Below the pieces are notes generated by a model, which made no database searches, was not told where the DNA came from, and saw only the letters and a program-made list of their open reading frames with translations. Both the position numbers and the translations under genes were made by a program. From CAIYRG01 sp035318785 (lineage in GTDB: Bacteria > Pseudomonadota > Alphaproteobacteria > Micropepsales > Micropepsaceae), in NCBI GenBank assembly GCA_035318785.1, contig DATHDZ010000089.1:1-11329 (forward strand): a stretch of 11,329 nt of DNA. The letters run 5' to 3'. Shown here one piece after another: positions 1 to 6,406 of this stretch. Positions within the stretch are counted from its first letter, which is position 1; each line of letters opens with the position of its first letter.

Positions 1-974
1 GGCGCCCCGACCGGCTGGACCGGCATTACCATCTGCGGATCATCGACAAGATTGGAAATGAACATTCCGGGCTGGGTATATTCCTGACCGCTCAACAGAG
101 AAAAATGAACCTGCCAAAGATCCTCAAGACCGGGCGAGGAACGCAGCACCTGCATGGCGGGCGGCTGTCCGCCCTTGCGTGTGCCATTGTTCAAAATGTC
201 GACGCGCGGCCGGATCGCGTGCACCAGCACTTCGGAATTCGAGATCGGCTGGCCGTGATGCGAAACCACGAACAGATCGACCGTGCCGATGCGATTGACC
301 GGGCACATCAGATTGAATTCCTTGTTCCAGGTCAGATCGCCCAGATGTGCGACCCGGAACTTTCCAAACGTGACGACGCTGCTGACCGACTGCGCATTCT
401 CTGTCGGGTCAGGGTCCTGCGGCTTGTAGGCCGCGCAGTAGGGATTCGGCCTGCCGGCGCCCGGCAGCGCCGTCTTGGTCTGTTCTCCCGCGGAGCTGAC
501 GATGCGCCAATCCAGACCCGCGACTTGGATCCTGTCGCCCGGCTTCGCCACCGTGTGCTTGGCTTTGCCGTAGAGGTCCGGATAGACCTTCTGCAGGAAA
601 TCATCGGCGGCTTGGGCAGGCTGAATGTTCGGCCCGTGGTCGATGAATTCCTTGATGGGAATCTGTGCGGCGACTTCGGCCATGCCGCCAAAATGATCGC
701 CATGCCAATGCGTGGTGATCAGATGATCGATTTGGGTCAGGCCCGCATCCTTGACGGCGGCCATGATGCGCGCAGCATCCCGCTTGGCGGGGGCCGCGCC
801 AACGTTTCCCGTATCGATGAGGACGGATTCCCCAGAAGGCGGCACGAAAAGGGTGGCATTTCCGCCCTCTACATCGATGACGTAAATATCCAAACCGGTC
901 CGGGTCTGCGCGACCGCGGGTAACGCCGTTGCGCTAAGAAGACCCGCGGCGATCACGAGTGCTGTGTGTTTCAT
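1..974 (-). CDS. Exported MBL-fold metallo-hydrolase (ComEC-type domain), C-terminus cut by window edge
   Basis: The frame is open from an ATG at 974-972 to the left edge, giving 324 residues with no stop, so the gene is partial. GGGAGG lies 5 nt before the ATG. Residues 1-23 look like a Sec signal peptide (MKHTALVIAAGLLSATALPA, then VAQ), which predicts export to the periplasm. The metallo-beta-lactamase core is plain: LIDTG at 52-56, the metal motif HWHGDH with H89, H91, D93 and H94, LGD with D213, and SHHG with H239/H240. These match the di-metal site of the stand-alone ComEC/Rec2-like MBL hydrolases. The family covers phosphodiesterases, esterases and lactonases, and nothing here fixes the substrate. 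It is transcribed away from the bactofilin pair and shares the 975-1196 spacer with it. I am confident of the fold and export signal, not of the reaction. Confidence 0.88.
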   Translation of the reverse strand, partial: MKHTALVIAAGLLSATALPAVAQTRTGLDIYVIDVEGGNATLFVPPSGESVLIDTGNVGAAPAKRDAARIMAAVKDAGLTQIDHLITTHWHGDHFGGMAEVAAQIPIKEFIDHGPNIQPAQAADDFLQKVYPDLYGKAKHTVAKPGDRIQVAGLDWRIVSSAGEQTKTALPGAGRPNPYCAAYKPQDPDPTENAQSVSSVVTFGKFRVAHLGDLTWNKEFNLMCPVNRIGTVDLFVVSHHGQPISNSEVLVHAIRPRVDILNNGTRKGGQPPAMQVLRSSPGLEDLWQVHFSLLSGQEYTQPGMFISNLVDDPQMVMPVQPVGA

Positions 975-1196
975 ATTTTCCTCCCTCTCATAGGTGCCAC
1001 ACTAGTCGACATTCTCCGGGTCCTGATAGGCCCACGCTCTTTGCTGTGATTTTTCAGTGACAAAATATTTGCTCTTTCCGTGATTTGATAACAGGCCACA
1101 GACTTCAAAACGGCGTAATCCGCTTGTGTATGGGGTTCAAAGCATGGTCGATTCAGCGCCGGCGCGCTGCTTCGCTTGCGCTCGGGAAGACTATCG
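975..1196. promoter_or_regulatory. Divergent intergenic region with imperfect direct repeat
   Basis: This spacer separates the start of the MBL hydrolase (minus) from the first bactofilin (plus), so it should carry promoters for both. The clearest structure is an imperfect direct repeat: GCTCTTTGCTGTGATTT at 1036-1052 and GCTCTTTCCGTGATTT at 1071-1086. The copies are offset by 35 bp and differ by one indel and one substitution. The local sequence is also more AT-rich than its surroundings. No convincing -35/-10 pair could be assigned on either strand. A short frame crossing 1085-1312 is not supported as a gene. Confidence 0.4.
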
Positions 1197-1601
1197 ATGT
1201 TAACAGCCCGCTGGAAAAGAGCCGAGACGGCATCGGAGGACGCGCCGGAGAGCGATATTTCCTCGCTTTCGCGGGCTCTGACGATTCGTGGGAACCTCGA
1301 TACACTCGGTGAGGTTCACATCTTTGGGCATGTCATCGGCAGGATCAATGCGGGGCGTATGGTGATCGGCGTGGGGGGCTATGTTGAGGGCGACATCGTT
1401 GCTAAGGAGGTGTTGCTCTGCGGTCGCCTCGACGGCAGAATCTTCGCCTTCAATGTCACAATAGCACCTAGCGCGGTTCTCAAGGGCCGAGTTTTTCATC
1501 ATATCATCACGGTTGCCAAAGAGGCGCAGATCGAAGGCCGGATGCCGTGGCGGCCGATCAATTTCTTCGAGACGCTCAGAGACCTACCCAAGGAGACATG
1601 A
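1197..1601 (+). CDS. Bactofilin-family polymer-forming protein, first of a pair
   Basis: This 134-residue protein belongs to the bactofilin family (DUF583, PF04519), whose members assemble without nucleotide into filaments that scaffold envelope and shape functions, usually at the inner face of the membrane. Residues 1-24 are a polar tail. The core at about 27-115 shows the short beta-helix repeats typical of the family, with recurring G-x-V/I-x-G turns (FGHVIGRI at 43-50, GYVEGDIVAKEV at 61-72, CGRLDGRI at 75-82, GRVF at 97-100, IEGRMPW at 112-118). I chose the ATG at 1197, which has GGGAAGA about 7 nt upstream, over an in-frame TTG at 1176 that would add only seven residues. The stop TGA at 1599-1601 overlaps the start region of the second bactofilin, so the two are co-transcribed and probably translationally coupled. 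Confidence 0.85.
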   Translation: MLTARWKRAETASEDAPESDISSLSRALTIRGNLDTLGEVHIFGHVIGRINAGRMVIGVGGYVEGDIVAKEVLLCGRLDGRIFAFNVTIAPSAVLKGRVFHHIITVAKEAQIEGRMPWRPINFFETLRDLPKET

Positions 1602-1606
1602 CGATG
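1591..1606 (+). promoter_or_regulatory. RBS and start/stop overlap coupling the two bactofilins
   Basis: AGGAGA at 1591-1596 lies inside the last codons of the first bactofilin. The sequence ATGACGATG at 1598-1606 holds the first gene's TGA stop (1599-1601) between two in-frame candidate ATGs of the second. Spacing favours the ATG at 1604. This geometry is typical of translational coupling. Confidence 0.75.
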
Positions 1607-2116
1607 TTCACACGTGACAAACCCGCCGAAACACCTGCCGTGCCCCCCGTGAAAGAGGTCGAGGTCGCCGCGCGCCCGCAGGAACAAGCAAGCTCCACCC
1701 CGATCCATGCGCGCACCCCGGAACCGGTGACCCCGGCAAGGGCGCGTCCGGCCTCCGAACCATCGCGGATCAGCTCGGCATTGAAGATCACCGGTCAATT
1801 GGAGAGCGACGAGGATGTCCAGATCGATGGGCATGTCGAAGGTGACATACGGGCGCGCAAGGTGACGATCGGCGCGGGAGCGACCGTCAAGGGAACGGTC
1901 TTCGGAGAAGACGTCGAGCTTTCCGGAACGGTGACGGGGAAAATCGAAGCGACGAACGTCGTGCTGTCCAAAACCGCGCGGATGTCCGGCGACGTCGTGC
2001 ACAAGGCGCTGCAGATCGAAAAGGGCGCCTATATTGACGGCCATTGCCGCCCGCAAGGGCAAGGCGACACCGTGTTGCTCCAGCAGCAGGACCGGAAAAA
2101 GCAAAGCATGCAATGA
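1604..2116 (+). CDS. Bactofilin-family polymer-forming protein, second of a pair
   Basis: The product is 170 residues. A proline- and charge-rich disordered N-terminal tail (about 1-52) precedes a classic bactofilin beta-helix core (about 55-148): SALKITGQL at 58-66, DVQIDGHVEGDI at 71-82, VKGTVFGEDVELSGTVTGKI at 95-114, a SKTARMSGDVVH block at 122-133, and GAYIDGHCRP at 141-150. A short glutamine- and lysine-rich tail ends the protein. The ATG at 1604 was chosen because AGGAGA at 1591-1596 lies 7 nt upstream. The in-frame ATG at 1598 sits only 1 nt after that site, and a longer in-frame extension from 1547 would lie inside the first bactofilin. Its core is closer to the family consensus than that of its partner, so it may be the main filament former with the first protein as co-polymer. 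The stop is 7 nt from the convergent hydroxylase gene. Confidence 0.93.
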   Translation: MFTRDKPAETPAVPPVKEVEVAARPQEQASSTPIHARTPEPVTPARARPASEPSRISSALKITGQLESDEDVQIDGHVEGDIRARKVTIGAGATVKGTVFGEDVELSGTVTGKIEATNVVLSKTARMSGDVVHKALQIEKGAYIDGHCRPQGQGDTVLLQQQDRKKQSMQ

Positions 2117-2123
2117 GGCTGTG

Positions 2124-4508
2124 CTATTGCGCGGCGAGCCGTTTTTCCGAAGCCTGAATCAAGCCGACGATACGACTCGGCGAAATCGGTGATTCCGATA
2201 TCTTGACTCCAAACGGAGTCAGGGCGTTCTCGACGGCGGCGATGATCGCGGCAATTGCCGGGATCGTGCCGCCCTCCCCCGCGCCCTTCACGCCGATGGG
2301 ATTGAGCGGCGACGGCGTCTCCATGTGGTGGAGCTCGACATGGGGCACATCGGTCGAGCCGGGCAGGAGATATTCGCCGAAATTCGCGTTCACCGGCTGC
2401 GCATTGTCGTCATAGAGCATCTTTTCGTAGAGCGCGTTGCCGACGCCATGCGCGACGCCGCCTTCGACTTGGCCGCGGACGACCATCGGATTGATGACGT
2501 TGCCGCAATCATGCATCACGATATAGCGCAGGATTTCGACGCCGCCGGTTTCGACGTCGACTTCCACCTCGGCGACATGGGTGCCGTTGGAATAGGTCGA
2601 CTGGTCGGGCGTGAAATAAGCGGTGTGCTCCAGGCCCGGCGTTAGCCCGCCGGCCATGGAAACGCCAGGCATGCCGGCAGCTTTGAAGGCCAGCTCGCGG
2701 AAGCTCTTGCGCTTCTCGGGCGCATCGCGCAATTGGGCGAAGCCGTTGCTGAGCTCGATATCGGCAGGTGAGACCTGCAGCATCTCCGCGGCGATTTGCT
2801 TCAACTTCTTGGCGACTTCGATGGCGGCCAGATGGGCCGATGAACCGGCATTGACGGCGGTGCGCGCGGCAAAGGTGCCCATCCCGAAGGCGATGCCCGC
2901 GGTATCGCCGGTGACCACCGTGATGTCTTCGTAATCGGCGCCAAGCTGATCGGCGGCAATTTGGGCCAGGATCGTCTTGTGCGATTGGCCGTGCGGCGTC
3001 GCGCCCGTGTACATGCTGATCTTGCCGGTGGTGGAGATGCGGATCGTCACGCCTTCATAGGGGCCCAGGCCCGTCGCCTCCACGGCGTTGCCGATGCCGA
3101 TGCCGATATAGCGGCCCTCCTCGCGTGCTTCGCGCTGACGGGCAGGAAAGCGTTCGTAATCGGCGGCGGACAGCGCGGTCGCCTGGCAGGTGGGGTAATC
3201 CCCGCTGTCATAGGTGACGGGGCGTCCGTCGCGAAAGACGATGCCGACCTTGTAGGGCATCTGTTCGGGCTTGATGAAATTGCGGCGGCGGACTTCGGCC
3301 GGATCGAGGTTCAGCTCTTTCGCCACGCGATCCATCAGCCGCTCCATCACGAAGACGCCCGCCGGACGGCCGGCGCCGCGCACCGGCGTGGTGGAGATCT
3401 TGTTGGTGAAGGCGACGAGCACCTCCATCTTGAAGCTGGGGATCACATAGGGGCCGGGCACGGTGGTCGCGGCGATCCAGGGAACCGTGAGGCCCCAGGG
3501 CAGATAGGCGCCCTCGTCATGCACCATGCGGCCGCGAAGCCCGCGGATCTTCGCGTCTTTGTCGACGGCGATTTCCACGTCCCAATATTCGTCGCGTTCC
3601 TGATGCGTCGCGACGAAGTTCTCGCGGCGGTCCTCGATCCATTTCACCGGACGGCCGAGCAACTGCGCTGCCACGGCGACGCAAGGATATTCGGGATAGA
3701 GCGCGCCCTTGGGGCCGAAGCCGCCGCCGACGTCGGGGGTAATGACGCGAAGCTGGTTGTCGTTGAGATCGAGCGCATCGAGGAAGGAGCGCTTGATACG
3801 ATGCGAGCTCTGCGAGGAGATATAGATCGTGAAACTGTCGGTGATCGCATCATAGGTGCCGACAAGCCCGCGGCATTCCATGAAGAATGGGCCGCCGCGA
3901 TGGGTGTGCAGGCTTTCCTTGAAGACATGAGCCGCATTGGCGAAGGCGGCATCATTGTCGCCATGGCTGAACGGGATGCGCGCGGCAATGTTGGACGGCG
4001 TGCCGGCATGGGCGAGCGGGGCACTGGGCGCGATGGCATCGAGGCAATCGGAAATCGCCGGCAGGATGTCATAATCGATTTCGACCAGGCTCGCCGCATC
4101 CTCGGCAATATGGCGGCTGTCGGCGACAACCATGGCGATGGGCTCGCCGACATAGCAAGCCTCGGTGCTCGCCAGCACCATGGGCATGAAGAGCTGCGTG
4201 ATCGCCGGATTGGGAACCAGAAGCGTGAGCGGTTTCTGCGCCGGTTCCGGCAGATCGGCATAAGTCAGCACAAGATGCACGCCCGGCAGTGCGCGCGCGG
4301 CACTGGCGTCGATGCCGCGAATCTTCGCATGGGCATGGGCGCTGCGCACAAAGCAGGCGTGGAGCGTACCGGGCAGGCGAATATCGTCGACGAAATGCCC
4401 CCGGCCGGTCAGAAGCGCGGGGTCCTCTTTGCGTTTAACGGCAGCACCAAAAAATTTCGGGCGATTGTACCGAGGAGAACCGGCGGAATCGTCCTGTTTA
4501 ACCGACAT
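2124..4508 (-). CDS. Molybdenum hydroxylase large (molybdopterin-binding) subunit, xanthine dehydrogenase/CoxL family
   Basis: This 794-residue protein has the length and domain order of the molybdopterin-cytosine-dinucleotide subunit of xanthine dehydrogenase-family hydroxylases. The N-terminal a/b hammerhead (about 18-150) contains RKEDPALLTGRGHFVDDI at 26-43. The cofactor-binding domain follows, with GGGFGPKG at 261-268, PVRGAGRP at 375-382, TPHGQSH at 504-510, HDCGNVINP at 666-674 and GVKGAGEGG at 739-747. By family alignment E745 is the catalytic glutamate. The RGAGR active-site loop resembles the form II CoxL-like group (usually AYRGAGR), not form I AYXCSFR, so CO oxidation is unlikely. 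Hydroxylation of an aldehyde, aromatic or N-heterocycle with water as oxygen donor is more likely. The ATG at 4508 has GAGGAG 8 nt upstream and beats an adjacent TTG at 4511. No [2Fe-2S] or FAD subunit gene adjoins it. It diverges from the UbiD gene. Confidence 0.92.
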   Translation of the reverse strand: MSVKQDDSAGSPRYNRPKFFGAAVKRKEDPALLTGRGHFVDDIRLPGTLHACFVRSAHAHAKIRGIDASAARALPGVHLVLTYADLPEPAQKPLTLLVPNPAITQLFMPMVLASTEACYVGEPIAMVVADSRHIAEDAASLVEIDYDILPAISDCLDAIAPSAPLAHAGTPSNIAARIPFSHGDNDAAFANAAHVFKESLHTHRGGPFFMECRGLVGTYDAITDSFTIYISSQSSHRIKRSFLDALDLNDNQLRVITPDVGGGFGPKGALYPEYPCVAVAAQLLGRPVKWIEDRRENFVATHQERDEYWDVEIAVDKDAKIRGLRGRMVHDEGAYLPWGLTVPWIAATTVPGPYVIPSFKMEVLVAFTNKISTTPVRGAGRPAGVFVMERLMDRVAKELNLDPAEVRRRNFIKPEQMPYKVGIVFRDGRPVTYDSGDYPTCQATALSAADYERFPARQREAREEGRYIGIGIGNAVEATGLGPYEGVTIRISTTGKISMYTGATPHGQSHKTILAQIAADQLGADYEDITVVTGDTAGIAFGMGTFAARTAVNAGSSAHLAAIEVAKKLKQIAAEMLQVSPADIELSNGFAQLRDAPEKRKSFRELAFKAAGMPGVSMAGGLTPGLEHTAYFTPDQSTYSNGTHVAEVEVDVETGGVEILRYIVMHDCGNVINPMVVRGQVEGGVAHGVGNALYEKMLYDDNAQPVNANFGEYLLPGSTDVPHVELHHMETPSPLNPIGVKGAGEGGTIPAIAAIIAAVENALTPFGVKISESPISPSRIVGLIQASEKRLAAQ

Positions 4509-4677
4509 CAAGCTTTCTCCTCGCGCGGGCGCGTATCGCCGCCCAGCGCCATCTCATGTACGCATCGGGGATGGAATAAACACACCCCCCGGTCTTTGCA
4601 AAGAGGACAGATCGCTCCATTGTAGACACGGTTTGGGCTGGAATTTCTCGCTTCTGTCAGTCCCTTAAAGGCATTCC
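4509..4677. promoter_or_regulatory. Divergent promoter region with a 12-bp palindrome
   Basis: This 169-bp spacer lies between the hydroxylase (minus) and decarboxylase (plus) starts and must hold both promoters. It contains the perfect palindrome TCTTTGCAAAGA at 4593-4604, near the middle, which is where an operator controlling both units would be expected. No regulator gene lies in the window. No -35/-10 pair is clear enough to call. Confidence 0.45.
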
Positions 4678-6339
4678 ATGACGGCAAGAATGACGGACAG
4701 CCCGGTGGCCCAAGCGGAGATTCGTCCCCACCTCGATTTCCAGGACCACCTCGCCGACCTGGAACGCGAGGGCCTGCTCATCCGGGTGGACCGGGCGATC
4801 AACAAGGACACGGAGCTGCATCCGCTGGTTCGCTGGCAGTTCCTGGGCGGTCTGCCGGAGGATGAGCGCCGCGCGTTCCTGTTTACCAATGTCATCGACT
4901 CCAAAGGCCGGCGCTACGACATTCCGGTGGCGGTGGGTGCGCTCGCGGCCTCGCCGCGGATTTATGCGATCGGCATGGGTAAGCCGGTGGAAGATATCGG
5001 CGCGGCGTGGGAGCGGGCCATCGCCCATCCGATTGCGCCCATCTTCGTGAATGAAGCGGCGTGCCAGGAAGTCGTGATCAAGGGCCGCGCGCTGAAGCAG
5101 CCGGGCGGTGGACTCGCAAGCCTTCCGGTTCCCATATCGACGCCCGGATTCGATTCCGCCCCTTACCTGACCGCGACTCTGTGCATCACGCGCGATCCCG
5201 ACAGCCGCATCCAGAACATGGGCACCTATCGCGCGGCGCTGAAGGCCACCGACCGGCTGGGCGTCCGCATGGTGGCCAGGCCCGGCGGCGCAGGAGGCTA
5301 TCTCCATTGGCTGAAATACAACCAGCGCAAGGAGAAGATGCCCATCGCCATCGTCATCGGCTGCGCACCAATTGTGTGTTTTACCGGACCGCAGAAGGTC
5401 GCCGTCGATATGGATGAGATGGCGGTCGCGGGCGGCCTCGCCGGCCAACCGATCCGCATGGTGAAAGCGGTGAGCGTCGATCTCGACGTGCCGGCGGATG
5501 CGGAAATCGTCATCGAGGGGCTGATCGATCCCGAAATGCTGGAGCCGGAAGCGCCGTTCGGGGAAAGCAACGGTTACGTCGCGCTGGAAGCATTCAACAT
5601 GAAGATGCAGGTGACCGCGATCACCATGAAGCGCGCCCCTGTCTTCGTCGCGATCATCAGCCAGGTCACGCCGTCGGAATCCAGCGTCATCAAGAAAGTG
5701 GCCTATGAGCCGATGTTCCTCGCGCATCTGCGCGACCAGCTCGCGATCAAAGGCATAAAGCGCGTGGTGATGCACGAGCGGCTGACCAATTTGCGCCCCG
5801 TGATCTTCCTGCAATATGAGCCGGGCACGCCCAAGACCGAAGTGTGGCGAGGCCTTTATGGGACGGCGAATTTCCTGGCCGGTTGCGGCAAGGTGGTGAT
5901 CGCGGTGAGCGAGGACATCGATCCGGCCAGCGTCGATGCGGTGCTGTGGTCGATCGCCTATCGCTCCAACCCCATCGAGGACGTGCACATCACGCCCTAT
6001 CGCGGCGGCGTACAGGGCGCGCAATATGGGACGCGCAAATCGGATTCAAGTCTGCTGATCGACGCGACGGCGAAGAATCCCATGCCGCCTTTAGCCCTGC
6101 CGGCGCGCGAGTTCATGGAAAACGCGCGGGCGATCTGGGACGAACTCGGGCTTCCGGCGCTCAGCATCGATCCACCCTGGCACGGCTACACGCTGGGCGA
6201 TTGGAGCGAGAGCTGGGAATTGTTCGCCAAACGCGCCGTCGCCGGCGATTGGGAGCAAAGCGGGCTGGAAACGCTCGCGCGCGAACGCAAAGGGCTGAAG
6301 CCCGAGACGCCGGTGAAGAGCGTTGAGAAAAAGGACTAA
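4678..6339 (+). CDS. UbiD-family prenylated-FMN-dependent decarboxylase
   Basis: The 553-residue product is a UbiD-family (de)carboxylase, a cytoplasmic enzyme that uses prenylated FMN to remove or add CO2 on aromatic, heteroaromatic or alpha,beta-unsaturated acids. The family hallmark is the Arg-Glu-Glu set. Here R185 (NMGTYR, 180-185), E291 and E296 (EAPFGE, 291-296) match it in spacing to the fungal ferulate decarboxylase triad, so the protein looks catalytically intact. Other family features are GQPIRMVKA (256-264) and the C-terminal YRGGVQGAQYG segment followed by LLIDATAK. The start is the ATG at 4678 with AAAGG 6 nt upstream; an in-frame ATG at 4690 is possible. No UbiX-type flavin prenyltransferase is present, so cofactor must come from elsewhere. 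The next gene, a permease, follows after 67 nt in the same direction, suggesting an uptake-plus-decarboxylation operon. The substrate cannot be read from sequence alone, but genuine ubiquinone UbiD is unlikely in this setting. Confidence 0.92.
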   Translation: MTARMTDSPVAQAEIRPHLDFQDHLADLEREGLLIRVDRAINKDTELHPLVRWQFLGGLPEDERRAFLFTNVIDSKGRRYDIPVAVGALAASPRIYAIGMGKPVEDIGAAWERAIAHPIAPIFVNEAACQEVVIKGRALKQPGGGLASLPVPISTPGFDSAPYLTATLCITRDPDSRIQNMGTYRAALKATDRLGVRMVARPGGAGGYLHWLKYNQRKEKMPIAIVIGCAPIVCFTGPQKVAVDMDEMAVAGGLAGQPIRMVKAVSVDLDVPADAEIVIEGLIDPEMLEPEAPFGESNGYVALEAFNMKMQVTAITMKRAPVFVAIISQVTPSESSVIKKVAYEPMFLAHLRDQLAIKGIKRVVMHERLTNLRPVIFLQYEPGTPKTEVWRGLYGTANFLAGCGKVVIAVSEDIDPASVDAVLWSIAYRSNPIEDVHITPYRGGVQGAQYGTRKSDSSLLIDATAKNPMPPLALPAREFMENARAIWDELGLPALSIDPPWHGYTLGDWSESWELFAKRAVAGDWEQSGLETLARERKGLKPETPVKSVEKKD

Positions 6340-6364
6340 CAACGCGAAAGTGACGTGACGCGAG

Positions 6365-6389
6365 CGGCGGGAATGCTGAAATGCCGCCG
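6365..6389 (+). other. Small hairpin between decarboxylase and permease
   Basis: CGGCGG at 6365-6370 and CCGCCG at 6384-6389 form a 6-bp GC stem with a 13-nt loop. No T-run follows. It sits within the 67-nt operon spacer just ahead of the permease ribosome site, so it could modulate downstream expression or message stability. It may also be chance in GC-rich DNA. Confidence 0.3.
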
Positions 6390-6406
6390 GGTGGGGGGAC
6401 GCAGCC

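Noticed and set aside
105..923. 272-residue plus-strand frame opposite the MBL hydrolase
   Set aside because: The minus strand carries a signal peptide, a start with good ribosome site and all metal-binding motifs, so this frame is antisense.
1036..1066. Possible CRP/FNR-type site around TGTGATTTTTCAGTGA
   Set aside because: The second half does not match TCACA, so there is no true inverted symmetry. The direct repeat is the better description.
1085..1312. 75-residue plus-strand frame starting in the divergent spacer
   Set aside because: It begins with TTG without a ribosome site, covers the direct repeat, and its second half overlaps the first bactofilin in another frame. No family resemblance.
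2117..2123. Terminator between the second bactofilin and the hydroxylase gene
   Set aside because: Only 7 nt separate the two stops, and no hairpin with a T-run is visible there.
2961..4625. Long open frame (554 residues) on the plus strand opposite the molybdenum hydroxylase
   Set aside because: It lies antisense to a gene with clear family motifs. Its translation is rich in Arg, Gly, Asp and His with no recognisable domain, as expected of an antisense frame in GC-rich coding DNA.
4657..6024. Long open frame (455 residues) on the minus strand opposite the UbiD gene
   Set aside because: It is antisense to an intact UbiD protein, has no motif and has a His/Arg/Asp-rich composition typical of antisense frames.
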